This document shows positions 13,715 through 20,060 of a stretch of 24,159 nt of DNA, piece by piece. The position numbers were made by a program, and so were the translations under genes. The stretch is from positions 1 through 24,159 of IMG/VR virus record IMGVR_UViG_3300005536_000016. One strand, 5' to 3'. The first letter of the stretch is position 1, and each line of letters begins with the position of its first letter. The notes beneath the pieces were generated by a model, which did not search any database, was not told the DNA's origin, and was given only the letters and a program-made list of their open reading frames with translations. This stretch comes from a virus.

Positions 13715-13942
13715 TTACCTCATAGATCGCTCAACGGGAAGCCAGCCAACGATCTGCGTGGCGTCAATTCCTCTCCGCGTCTTATTGTCGTACCACTGCG
13801 TAAACTCTCCGAGTGAGTAGTGAACGATATGCGTGCAGTGCGCCAGCCGCTCGGTTCCGTCTCGCAAAAACACGCGGACGCTATCGCCAAAATCAAGACG
13901 ATGATCAGACATCTTGCGCATGAAAGTCAGCGGCTCACTCAT
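13715..13942 (-). CDS. Hypothetical protein, 75 aa
   Basis: Beta-rich small protein: HRLDFGDSVRVFLRDGTERL, then VHYSLGEFTQWYDNKTRRGI. First gene after the terminator at 13970-13987, with GGTGAAG before the ATG. No clear promoter is seen between terminator and gene, so it is either fed by read-through or has a weak promoter near 13.95 kb. Function unknown. Confidence 0.65.
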   Translation of the reverse strand: MSEPLTFMRKMSDHRLDFGDSVRVFLRDGTERLAHCTHIVHYSLGEFTQWYDNKTRRGIDATQIVGWLPVERSMR

Positions 13943-13969
13943 AAATCTTCACCATACCCTCAAGAAACG

Positions 13970-13987
13970 AAAAGGGCCACCTGGCCC
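13970..13987 (-). terminator. Rho-independent terminator, minus strand
   Basis: On the minus strand GGGCCA-GG-TGGCCC forms a tight six-pair GC-rich stem (or five pairs with a four-base loop), immediately followed by TTTTCG. The stem spans 13974-13987 and the T run 13970-13973. It lies in the 123-base gap after the GIY-YIG-like gene and would end the transcript coming from the right. Confidence 0.65.
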
Positions 13988-14065
13988 CTCTCATTGACTG
14001 ACGAGATTGATTTTAGATTAACGCATAGATTTCCTCTTGTTGATTGTTCGTAACGAAGGTTCATT

Positions 14066-14542
14066 CTATGCCTCATTGAGATTTACACTGCGGTGGCTAT
14101 CCAGCCTCTCGCCGAATACTTTCTCGATGTGCTGAAGGGCTTTTTCTAGAGCCTCGGGCGATCCCGGCGGCGGCAATTTATCCTGCTTTTGCCTCTCCGC
14201 ATATTCCGCTTCTCGCTCGGCTTTCCGTGCTCGATCATCTGCGGACATGCCCCACTGATCGATGCTCTTGATATACGCAACGTCGGCATCAGTTAGGGTG
14301 AACCACTCGCCGCAACCGCGCTTCTCTCTAAATCTCCCGTGCAGCCGACCTTCAATCTGCCGACAGAACGGAGTCCAGAACATGTGGACATATTCAACGG
14401 GCAAGGGCGCTCCGGTTGAAAGCTGAGTGCGACGCTTGAGCGGGTGCTTGGAGAATCCAATCTTGTAGTGAACGCCACATTTGAACACATACACATAGCC
14501 CTCTACATCGTCCGGCCCTTCGTAACCTTCGTAGTATTTCAT
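14066..14542 (-). CDS. GIY-YIG-like nuclease-domain protein (T5orf172/MUG113 type)
   Basis: 158 aa. Residues 15-20 GYVYVF and 25-31 HYKIGFS are the degenerate GIY and YIG strands; R37/R38, E64 and a terminal R-F-R-E-K-R-G-C-G-E-W-F at 70-81 complete the T5orf172/MUG113 pattern (K-I-G-x-S, then E-x-x-x-H-x-x-F, then GEWF). The C-terminal 60 residues are a charged helix (DRARKAEREAEYAERQKQDK). These phage GIY-YIG variants may cut or only bind DNA. ATG at 14542 with AAGGGG just upstream. Last gene before the terminator at 13.98 kb. Confidence 0.82.
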   Translation of the reverse strand: MKYYEGYEGPDDVEGYVYVFKCGVHYKIGFSKHPLKRRTQLSTGAPLPVEYVHMFWTPFCRQIEGRLHGRFREKRGCGEWFTLTDADVAYIKSIDQWGMSADDRARKAEREAEYAERQKQDKLPPPGSPEALEKALQHIEKVFGERLDSHRSVNLNEA

Positions 14543-14580
14543 CCCCTTATTTTACCGCGATTTACAGCCGGTTACTACAC

Positions 14581-15630
14581 TTATTCTCGCTCACCTGAGT
14601 CGTAATTTGACCGCGCACGAGACACGGTTGCGGCTTCGCCTGTAGCTTGCCCTGGTAGCGTGTATAAATCCGGCCCCATGTCGCCCCTGCGCTCGTCTTG
14701 CTTGCCGCCGGGCGGGACGCACTGTAGCTGCTTGTTCTCTGCCGTACAGTCACAGTTCAGCCGATGTAAAGGCAGCAGGGGCGCACCCTTCTCTCGCAGT
14801 TTGATGTTCTTCTTGACGGCCTCCTGCTCTAGCTTTGAATGCTTCGACATTGTAGCGAGACGGTCATCAAGATCGGGATCGCTCAAAAAGTATCCCGAGC
14901 GAACCAACCAACGATAAATGTCGCTGTCCGTCTGAGAATCGGCGTTCTCAAATGACTCAATGATCGCTTCGTAGTCCGCTTCGAGGGTGCGATCCTTTTG
15001 CCATTGAGCCTGCCCTATGTGCGACTGAATCATCCCGTGTAGAAACATTGCGCAGTCGGGCACTACATCATCAATTTTCTTAAGCGCGGCGACGTATTCA
15101 GAGAGGAACCTTTGAACCTCTGGATCGTGCAACAGGTCAAGCTCGTCAGGGATGAGTTTTAGCCGCCGCTTTGCCCGCTTCGCCTCTTTCCGGGCGTCCT
15201 GTCGGCTAAAGTCTGCGGGGTTTTGCTCGGCTTTCGACAGAATCTTTTCCTGTTCATCCTCTGGCAACATGGCTACGTCGGCATGGGTAGAGAAATCCAC
15301 CTTATCGGAATCCCGCCGGCGGGATTTTGGGATTGCCTCAGCTACGGTCGCGTAGTTTTGCAGCGTCTTAACCTTCTTGCCGGTGAATATCACGGCCTGC
15401 TCTGCCCGATCCTTGAAATGCGTTTCCCCGTGCCTTACCCAATCCCCGAGCGCCCACTGAATACCCTTGTCTGCCAGTTGCAATTTGCGCCCATACCGAA
15501 CCCACTGTTCATACGTGACGTTAGGATCAATAACTAATCCCGTCGCGGTGAATGTAAACCCAGGCTCGTCAAGCGGGCCACGGGCAATCGGAATAACATT
15601 TGCGGGGGACTCAGCTATCGCAGTTGACAC
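14581..15630 (-). CDS. Conserved phage protein of unknown function, 349 aa
   Basis: GTG at 15630, with GGAG 10 bases upstream. Residues 25-160 contain FTATGLVIDPNVTYEQWVRY, GIQWALGDWVRHGETHF, TLQNYATVAEAIPKSRRR, FSTHADVAMLPEDEQEKILS and a basic helix RKEAKRAKRRLK. This looks like phage proteins with helical, possibly ParB/HTH-like DNA-binding regions of form (L)Q(W)-x-x-G-D-W, L-x-N-Y-x-x-V-A and H-x-x-V-x-x-L. The C-terminal half has CDCTAENKQLQC, a possible metal site. Replication or transcription roles are possible; function is not recognised. Confidence 0.72.
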   Translation of the reverse strand: MSTAIAESPANVIPIARGPLDEPGFTFTATGLVIDPNVTYEQWVRYGRKLQLADKGIQWALGDWVRHGETHFKDRAEQAVIFTGKKVKTLQNYATVAEAIPKSRRRDSDKVDFSTHADVAMLPEDEQEKILSKAEQNPADFSRQDARKEAKRAKRRLKLIPDELDLLHDPEVQRFLSEYVAALKKIDDVVPDCAMFLHGMIQSHIGQAQWQKDRTLEADYEAIIESFENADSQTDSDIYRWLVRSGYFLSDPDLDDRLATMSKHSKLEQEAVKKNIKLREKGAPLLPLHRLNCDCTAENKQLQCVPPGGKQDERRGDMGPDLYTLPGQATGEAATVSRARSNYDSGERE

Positions 15631-15655
15631 TCTATTTTGTCTCCTATGCTAATAT
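15624..15655 (+). promoter_or_regulatory. Possible plus-strand promoter
   Basis: A perfect -35 box TTGACA lies at 15624-15629 and an extended -10 (TG-C-TAATAT, hexamer 15650-15655) follows. The spacer is 20 bases, longer than ideal, though an extended -10 can tolerate this. It overlaps the start of the minus-strand 349-aa gene and points towards the hairpin at 15699-15740. Confidence 0.35.
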
Positions 15656-15658
15656 TCA

Positions 15659-15671
15659 GTCCGTCACAGAC
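15659..15671. promoter_or_regulatory. Operator-like imperfect palindrome
   Basis: GTCCGTCACAGAC reads GTC-n-GT-n-AC-n-GAC on both strands (10 of 13 positions symmetric). It sits where a transcript from the promoter at 15624-15655 would begin, and 29 bases upstream of the minus-strand GTG start at 15630. A repressor could act here. No protein can be assigned. Confidence 0.35.
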
Positions 15672-15740
15672 TTGGAATTCCCTTTCATGTTGGGGGAGAC
15701 GCTGGGGAGCCGGGCAAGGGCTTCCCAGCGTTTCCTTTTT
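15662..15740 (+). ncRNA. Candidate small RNA ending in a rho-independent terminator
   Basis: On the plus strand ACGCTGGG (15699-15706) pairs with CCCAGCGT (15724-15731), extended inside by four more pairs after one mismatch, and is followed by TTTCCTTTTT (15731-15740). This is terminator-shaped only on the plus strand; on the minus strand the stem is followed by a C run. With the upstream promoter-like sequence this could give an RNA of about 80 bases, antisense to the leader of the 349-aa gene. No plus-strand protein gene here explains the terminator. Confidence 0.35.
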
Positions 15741-15960
15741 AATTCAACGCGCCAGCGGCTTGCGTGTGCGGCCACGTACCATCCAAAATCATACTTTTCA
15801 GCCGCTTGATTCTGTCCGCAGTCGCTCCGCACTCAGGCGACCACTTGTTATGCTCTGCGTTGATTTTCTCAAAGACGGTTAGCGCATCTTCATCCCACCC
15901 TCGCGGAAGATTAACGTGGCTTTCGAGTCCGCATTCGTGGCAAATAAATTCCTGTCTCAC
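15739..15960 (-). CDS. Small Cys-pair protein, 73 aa
   Basis: Starts MRQEFICHECGLESHVNLPR with a CHEC pair and has a single further Cys in WSPECGATADRIKRLKSM. The second zinc half is incomplete (one Cys, plus nearby His), so the site may be atypical. The first part resembles N-terminal zinc ribbons of small phage proteins. It starts one base after the stop of the upstream gene. Its stop codon abuts the T run of the plus-strand hairpin. Function unknown. Confidence 0.65.
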   Translation of the reverse strand: MRQEFICHECGLESHVNLPRGWDEDALTVFEKINAEHNKWSPECGATADRIKRLKSMILDGTWPHTQAAGALN

Positions 15961-15961
15961 T

Positions 15962-16180
15962 TCACCCTTTCCTTTCTACTAACTCAAATCTTGTTTGTAG
16001 TGTTGAGACTTTGATCCTCGCCCCGCGTCCATGACGCAAAATCTTGCCTGACACTGTACAGGGATTAGTCCACATCGCTGGCTTAGCGTCTTTATCCGTA
16101 ACTGAGTCAATCAGAACGTAGCGAGTCTCACGCTTGTCTTTTGATTTCCAGACTTGCCCGACCTCAACCTGTTGTTTCAT
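15962..16180 (-). CDS. Small beta-rich phage protein, 72 aa (DUF6354-like)
   Basis: From ATG at 16180 (ATGA overlap with the upstream stop; AGAGGTGCAGG upstream) rather than an earlier in-frame start at 16237. Reads MKQQVEVGQVWKSKDKRETR, then a TNPCTVSGKILRHGRGARIK segment and ends TRFELVERKG. The G-x-V-W-x-x-x-D-x-R, T-G-x and F-x-L-V-x arrangement resembles small phage proteins grouped as DUF6354 and related to KOW/SH3-like folds. No function is known. Confidence 0.6.
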   Translation of the reverse strand: MKQQVEVGQVWKSKDKRETRYVLIDSVTDKDAKPAMWTNPCTVSGKILRHGRGARIKVSTLQTRFELVERKG

Positions 16181-16374
16181 CCTGCACCTCTCAGCCCGCG
16201 ATCCTTTTCGACCGTGTACCCTCTGCCTCGGAACCACTCAAGAACCTTCTGCGTCCGATGGCCGATTGACCATTTAGCAAACGGTGGGGCGTCTATAATC
16301 CTGCTAGCCAACGTAACGCCCTCGGAGACTAACCCGATGCACACCTTCTTGTTGTAGATTCGGTAGAACGCCAT
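16177..16374 (-). CDS. Hypothetical protein, 65 aa
   Basis: Reads MAFYRIYNKKVCIGLVSEGV, then a KWSIGHRTQKVLEWFRGRGY segment. Short alpha/beta protein with a basic C-terminus; the I-G-x-x-x-x-x-V-L-x-W-F-x-x-x-G-Y part suggests one helix. ATGA overlap with the next gene and 18 bases after the nuclease-like gene. No family recognised. Confidence 0.6.
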   Translation of the reverse strand: MAFYRIYNKKVCIGLVSEGVTLASRIIDAPPFAKWSIGHRTQKVLEWFRGRGYTVEKDRGLRGAG

Positions 16375-16392
16375 CTAAGGTTCAACTCCCTA

Positions 16393-16680
16393 TCAAACTT
16401 CGCGCACGTCTGGAATCATCACCCGATCACGCCAGCGGTGAACGAGCTTTCTTGCGTTCTTTGGCGCAATGAAATCACGGATCGTTTGCATCTCAAGACT
16501 GCCGGGCCAGTCGCGTGTTTTAACTTGCAAGAGAACCACGTCCTGCGATCCAATTCCGATCACGTCGAACGCTCCTAACGAGCCTCCCGCTTTCATGCAC
16601 TGATAGCCCGCAGCCTCCAACAGAAGCATTGAACGGCGCTCGTTACGCGAGCCTTTTGCTTTGCAGTTTTTAATGCTCAT
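16393..16680 (-). CDS. Small PD-(D/E)XK nuclease-fold protein (Holliday-junction-resolvase-like)
   Basis: 95 aa. The fold signature is present: E14 in AKGSRNERRS, D39 in GAFDVIGI, and Q52-V-K54 in VVLLQVKTR. E, then D, then (E/Q)xK with a preceding G-S-R-x-E-R motif matches the Hjc/VRR-NUC-like and related small phage nucleases. Such proteins resolve branched DNA in replication or packaging. Q replaces the usual E of ExK, which some active members allow. The protein is short, so it may need to dimerise. Confidence 0.75.
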   Translation of the reverse strand: MSIKNCKAKGSRNERRSMLLLEAAGYQCMKAGGSLGAFDVIGIGSQDVVLLQVKTRDWPGSLEMQTIRDFIAPKNARKLVHRWRDRVMIPDVREV

Positions 16681-16696
16681 TTCAAACTATCCAACG

Positions 16697-16900
16697 TCAC
16701 ATCATCGCGTCACGCGCAAAGTCATCCGCAACTTCGTCAGCGTCACAATCGGCACAGACGTACCACGAATAAATGTTGTCCCGCTCAAAGGCTGGCTTTC
16801 CGCATCCCGCGCACCGCTCTGGCTCTTTCACGATAGACCGACGCGGAACCATCAGCCGCGTGTGGAAATCTTGAACCATTCTGTCTGGGTCTTTAATCAT
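16697..16900 (-). CDS. Small zinc-ribbon protein, 67 aa
   Basis: CAGC and CADC pairs are separated by GKPAFERDNIYSWYV, a clear zinc ribbon. An N-terminal basic part (MVQDFHTRLMVPRRSIVK) and an acidic C-terminal tail (DADEVADDFARDAMM) flank it. Lies 16 bases upstream of the PD-(D/E)XK gene, so it may work with DNA. Function unknown. Confidence 0.7.
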   Translation of the reverse strand: MIKDPDRMVQDFHTRLMVPRRSIVKEPERCAGCGKPAFERDNIYSWYVCADCDADEVADDFARDAMM

Positions 16901-16904
16901 CTTT

Positions 16905-17105
16905 TCACTCGTCTAAATTCCTTTCTTGCACAATCCTAAAAACATCGTCTAAAGCCTTTTCGTAATCATCAGAATTGGGCGTCAGGCTATTGTCGCGAAG
17001 TTTTTCCACCTCGCTTCGCACTCGCGCTCGCTCGGCGCTAACCGCGTGATCAATCGCTCGTTGAACATGCCATGCGCGCCGCTTCTGCTCATCTTGTCCC
17101 GCCAT
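16905..17105 (-). CDS. Small helical protein, 66 aa
   Basis: Reads MAGQDEQKRRAWHVQRAIDH, then AERARVRSEVEKLRDNS and ends FRIVQERNLDE. Probably one or two long charged helices. AAGGGAGAGAG precedes the ATG. No family recognised. It stops four bases before the zinc-ribbon gene. Confidence 0.62.
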   Translation of the reverse strand: MAGQDEQKRRAWHVQRAIDHAVSAERARVRSEVEKLRDNSLTPNSDDYEKALDDVFRIVQERNLDE

Positions 17106-17153
17106 CTCTCTCCCTTACTTTTCTGTTGCTGCTTGAGTAGTTAGTTGAGCGTC

Positions 17154-17618
17154 TTACGCTGCGCGTTCCCATAACGTCTTTTGTCCGTCTTGTTCCGTCG
17201 CCACGCGAGGGCGCGATCTTCTGCTCCATTGCCCGCCTTTTGTTCGTCCGACTTCGCGCCAGCCAGCAGCCTTGACGCTCGTTCCTGTTTCGCTTGCGAG
17301 CGTGTAAGTAATCAACCGCCGATAGCCAAGCGCCCGAGCTGCGCGCCACGCTGCCGCGTAGAGTGTTGAGCAAGCGGGGGAAGCGTGATCGTTGACCTTT
17401 GGCAAGTCAGGTAGAACGCAGACCCGCGTTACTTCCGCCGTGAATCCGTCTTGAAGCATTCGCGCAACGGGCCTTCCGATTGTCGCAACTCCAACCACCC
17501 GCGATCCGTCATTCACCGCCACGGCAAATAAGTAACCCTGCGGCGGCGAATGATGCCGATGATGCTCGCGGATAAACGCGCAAGCCTCGCGGCCAGTGAT
17601 CGGTTGCAACTGGATCAT
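17154..17618 (-). CDS. XF1762-family acetyltransferase-like (GNAT) protein
   Basis: 154 aa. Hallmarks are EHHRHHSPPQGYLFAVAV near residue 20, VVGVATIGRPVARM, EVTRVCVLPD, CSTLYAAAWRAARALGYRRL, and TYTLASETGTSVKAAGWREV. The order H-x-R-H-x-P, V-G-R-P-V-A-R, E-V-T-R-x-C and Y-x-x-A-x-x-x-A-x-x-L-G-Y-x-R is typical of the XF1762 family found in many phages and plasmids. The fold is GNAT-like, but a substrate is unknown. Start ATG at 17618 overlaps the preceding stop by one base (TGATG). Confidence 0.85.
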   Translation of the reverse strand: MIQLQPITGREACAFIREHHRHHSPPQGYLFAVAVNDGSRVVGVATIGRPVARMLQDGFTAEVTRVCVLPDLPKVNDHASPACSTLYAAAWRAARALGYRRLITYTLASETGTSVKAAGWREVGRTKGGQWSRRSRPRVATEQDGQKTLWERAA

Positions 17619-17758
17619 CAGTTCTTAATGATTCGATTGATGCAGTCAACGCAGATACCGAGACGCGGCGCGATACTCGTATAGAACAGCGCAACGTATC
17701 TTTCGAGCGCACCGCAAAGCCGACATCTACGCGAATTTTCAACTTTCCTTTTCGCCAT
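17618..17758 (-). CDS. Small zinc-ribbon protein, 46 aa
   Basis: Reads MAKRKVENSRRCRLCGALER with a CRLC pair and a CVDC pair in ICVDCINRIIKN. GAGGAGGGG lies 3 bases before the ATG region, a strong ribosome site, and the stop overlaps the next start as TGATG. Basic N-terminus suggests nucleic acid contact. Function unknown. Confidence 0.68.
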   Translation of the reverse strand: MAKRKVENSRRCRLCGALERYVALFYTSIAPRLGICVDCINRIIKN

Positions 17759-17793
17759 CTACCCCTCCTCACCAAGTATCTCGGTGTCCATAG

Positions 17794-18030
17794 TTACCAC
17801 TGCCTATGCTGGGCGCGTCTCTTTGGGCCGGTAATCTCTTTTAGAATTAACGACGCGGTATCGAAAGCATCCTCTCGCAGCGGAGGCCAGCCTTTTACGT
17901 CTTCGGTCACGCGGCGAACTGCATGAAGCGCAAAGTACGCGAGCCGCGAAGCAATGGGATCGTCACTATCCAGAACCTCTTGCAGTTCCTTCATGTAACG
18001 TCTGATTGTTGCTTCTGATTTTATGTTCAC
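17794..18030 (-). CDS. Hypothetical helical protein, 78 aa
   Basis: Reads MNIKSEATIRRYMKELQEVL, DDPIASRLAYFALHAVRRVT and ends GPKRRAQHRQW. All-helical, with a basic C-terminus. No known domain recognised. The 55 bases upstream to the serine-recombinase-like gene show no feature, so it may share that transcript. Confidence 0.62.
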   Translation of the reverse strand: MNIKSEATIRRYMKELQEVLDSDDPIASRLAYFALHAVRRVTEDVKGWPPLREDAFDTASLILKEITGPKRRAQHRQW

Positions 18031-18085
18031 AACTACGCCACCTTCTATGCCCTATGCCGCTCGCTCATTCCGCGTCCACTCCCAA

Positions 18086-18694
18086 CTACTGAACCGTTTC
18101 AGCCTCGGCAGCTTCCATTGCGCTTGTCATTCCGAGCATTTGAACGGGCGCAAAAAGCTTGTGCAGTTCTTCTTGTAATGCCCTCTCTAAATCGGAAGCC
18201 ATAACCACGTAGGCGGGCGGCGCGTCAGATGAACCCTTGCGCGACCAGCGCGAGTGATCCTCGCAGAGCAATTGACATCCGTGACTCTCAGCCATTCGCT
18301 GCGCCTGGGCACGAATCGGCAGCGGATCAATACCGCTTGCTACTTCGGAGAATGCCGCTATCACTGATAGGTTGCGGTCTTGGGCGTATCGCTGGCACGT
18401 GTCAAGCTGTCGCCATAGCCCCATACCTTTAGTTTGCCCTTCGGTACTAACGCGGCAGTAGATCACGCAGGACTGCACGTCTAAGGGCAGTAGAATCTCG
18501 TCAATAGCCGCCTTAACGAGCGCCATCGCCACGGGAGTATTCCCGCGCTTAAACGCACGTTTGGCCTCCTTGAGTAAGGGCGAGGTCATCGACCTTTGCG
18601 CTTGCTTGATTCGCTCAATATCGTCTTTGGAAAACAAGTCCTTTCGCTCCAAGCCCCACTCCAGCATTCGCAATTCGTATTCGTATTGACTCAT
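18086..18694 (-). CDS. Serine-recombinase catalytic-domain protein without DNA-binding domain, 202 aa
   Basis: Residues 75-165 carry the resolvase/invertase signatures: VIYCRVST with R81 and the nucleophile candidate S83, Q96 in LWRQLDTCQRYAQ, S120-G121 in SEVASGID, and SRWSR with R149 and R152 matching the second catalytic arginines. The usual Asp of the DRLSR motif is replaced by Ser, with D146 nearby. An unrelated helical region of 74 residues precedes the domain and only about 35 residues follow, so there is no HTH or zinc domain. GGAGGT lies 9 bases before ATG 18694. It diverges from the integrase across attP. Role unknown; inactive relic or partner protein are options. Confidence 0.75.
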   Translation of the reverse strand: MSQYEYELRMLEWGLERKDLFSKDDIERIKQAQRSMTSPLLKEAKRAFKRGNTPVAMALVKAAIDEILLPLDVQSCVIYCRVSTEGQTKGMGLWRQLDTCQRYAQDRNLSVIAAFSEVASGIDPLPIRAQAQRMAESHGCQLLCEDHSRWSRKGSSDAPPAYVVMASDLERALQEELHKLFAPVQMLGMTSAMEAAEAETVQ

Positions 18695-18740
18695 TTCAGA
18701 CAGACCTCCGGCTTGTTTTTAGCCCTGATTGTGTGGTTGA

Positions 18741-18750
18741 TTTGTGGAAA
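18741..18750. promoter_or_regulatory. Possible integrase arm site, copy 1
   Basis: TTTGTGGAAA on the plus strand, 17 bases from the att core. An identical copy in the same orientation lies on the other side of the core at 18963-18972. Tyrosine integrases bind such short arm repeats flanking attP. Only two copies were found, so this is tentative. Confidence 0.4.
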
Positions 18751-18767
18751 TTAGGCGGAAAGTGAAT

Positions 18768-18809
18768 TGAGCCGAGCAGGACTCGAACCTGCGACCCACT
18801 GGTTAAAAG
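18768..18809. other. Phage attachment site core: 3' part of tRNA-Lys(UUU)
   Basis: Read on the minus strand, the 42 bases give an anticodon loop CTTTTAA (anticodon TTT), the 3' anticodon stem CCAGT, a five-base variable loop, a perfect T-arm (GCAGG-TTCGAGT-CCTGC), the 3' acceptor strand TCGGCTC and discriminator A. The sequence before the loop cannot pair with CCAGT and no 5' tRNA half precedes it, so this is not a functional tRNA. It is the kind of core that rebuilds a host tRNA gene after integration. Flanking phage genes on both sides indicate attP. Confidence 0.85.
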
Positions 18810-18962
18810 AGTGTGCCAGCGCCGCGCCGCTCTAGGTTGACCCTCGACGCGACCCGCACTGCCGTTGCAAATAAAACCATGATTCACGCGGAATCCGCGC
18901 CCGCACTCTTGCTTCACTCTGTTGCATATTGTAGCATCCGCAGCGCCTCGATAGTGACTTTT

Positions 18963-18972
18963 TTTGTGGAAA
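18963..18972. promoter_or_regulatory. Possible integrase arm site, copy 2, overlapping int ribosome site
   Basis: Second copy of TTTGTGGAAA, ending two bases before the integrase ATG, so it overlaps the likely ribosome site (GTGGAAAAA). Binding here could let integrase control its own translation or transcription. Tentative for the same reason as copy 1. Confidence 0.38.
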
Positions 18973-18974
18973 AA

Positions 18975-20060
18975 ATGAGCAGACCGCGCACCGGATCGAT
19001 CTTCAAGTTCAAGGGCCAGATATTCGCCCGCGTCACCTTCACCGATGAATTCGGAAAGCGGCGCGACGTGAAGCGAAAAGCCTTTAGCAGAACCCACGCC
19101 CGACAGATAATCAAAGAACTGCTCCGCGAGGTCGAGGAACGGGGCGAACAGTCTCTCGACTCGTCGCGCCTCACGTTCGCACAACTCGCCACACATTACA
19201 AGGATCGCTACGCTACACCGGCCAGATTCATTGAAAACCGGAAAGTAAGCGGCCTGCGTTCCAGTGTCGAGGTCAAGCGAATTGTTGAAATACTCTCGGA
19301 ACATTTCGGTTCAAAGCGCCTGCGCTCAGTCACGCACGGCGACATCCTTCAGTTCAAAACTAAACGTCTGGACAAGCTCGTAACCTTCAAGAAAGCACCT
19401 TCGCGGCAACGATCCGTTGCGACCGTAAATAGAGAATTAACCGTTCTACGTAGAATGCTCAGCATCGCTTTTCGAGAAGGCTGGATACTTCGCCACCCAT
19501 TCTCAGGCTCAGACACGATCATTTCCGCATCCGATGAAACTAAGCGCACCCGCGTCCTGTCGGACGCCGAAGAGGAGTTACTACTTGACGCCTGCGACGG
19601 CCCCCGCGAACGCTTGAAAGCTATTGCTATCTGTGCGCTCGATACAGGTATGCGCCGGGGCGAAATTCTCTCACTGAGATGGCGAGATGTTGACTTAGAA
19701 TCCAGACGTATCAACATCCAGGCCATGAACACCAAAACGCTAAAATCGCGCTCTGTGCCAATAACCCCACGCCTGTATGCGGAACTGACTAATCTCCCGC
19801 GACGTGGGCAGGAAACGCGAGTATTCGGTATTACAGACACCGTCAAGCGATCATGGGCGACTGCAAAACGAATTGCGGGGATTAACGATCTGAAATTCCA
19901 TGATTTGCGGCACACTTGCGCCACGCGATTAGTGCAGGGCGGATTACCCATTGCGGAAGTCTCACGCATCCTGGGCCACTCTTCCATTGTTACGACGTTT
20001 CGCTATGCCAATGTTGACGACTCCACTTTTGATAGGGCCGTCGCCATACTCAGCCGCTAG
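18975..20060 (+). CDS. int: Phage tyrosine integrase
   Basis: 361 aa from ATG at 18975, preceded by GTGGA; an in-frame upstream ATG at 18813 would extend back to the att core with sequence unlike integrases. An N-terminal arm-binding domain with Arg/Lys-rich strands (residues 1-50) and a SAM-like core-binding domain (about 65-175) precede the catalytic domain, where R227 (TGMRRGEI), K around 254-257, H309 and R312 (HDLRHTCAT), H335 (LGHSS) and Y344 are all present. It integrates phage DNA at tRNA-Lys using attP just upstream. The only confident plus-strand gene. Confidence 0.93.
   Translation: MSRPRTGSIFKFKGQIFARVTFTDEFGKRRDVKRKAFSRTHARQIIKELLREVEERGEQSLDSSRLTFAQLATHYKDRYATPARFIENRKVSGLRSSVEVKRIVEILSEHFGSKRLRSVTHGDILQFKTKRLDKLVTFKKAPSRQRSVATVNRELTVLRRMLSIAFREGWILRHPFSGSDTIISASDETKRTRVLSDAEEELLLDACDGPRERLKAIAICALDTGMRRGEILSLRWRDVDLESRRINIQAMNTKTLKSRSVPITPRLYAELTNLPRRGQETRVFGITDTVKRSWATAKRIAGINDLKFHDLRHTCATRLVQGGLPIAEVSRILGHSSIVTTFRYANVDDSTFDRAVAILSR

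Noticed and set aside
13992-14065. Small minus-strand frame beginning near 14059 and reading through the terminator
   Set aside because: It would encode 34 aa through the terminator stem and lacks a convincing ribosome site; the terminator is the better explanation.
17089-17373. Minus-strand open frame overlapping the XF1762-like gene
   Set aside because: Different frame within a clear family member; Arg-rich, shadow-like composition.
18768-18840. Complete tRNA-Lys gene
   Set aside because: The 5' anticodon stem, D-arm and 5' acceptor strand are missing: the sequence before CTTTTAA cannot pair with CCAGT. Only the 3' part is present, so it is an att core.
18696-19304. Minus-strand open frame of 202 codons over attP and the start of int
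   Set aside because: It is antisense to integrase, runs through the tRNA-like core and has no family-like motifs; the integrase frame explains the sequence.
19349-19987. Minus-strand open frame inside int
   Set aside because: Antisense shadow of the integrase catalytic domain with low-complexity Arg/Ser composition.
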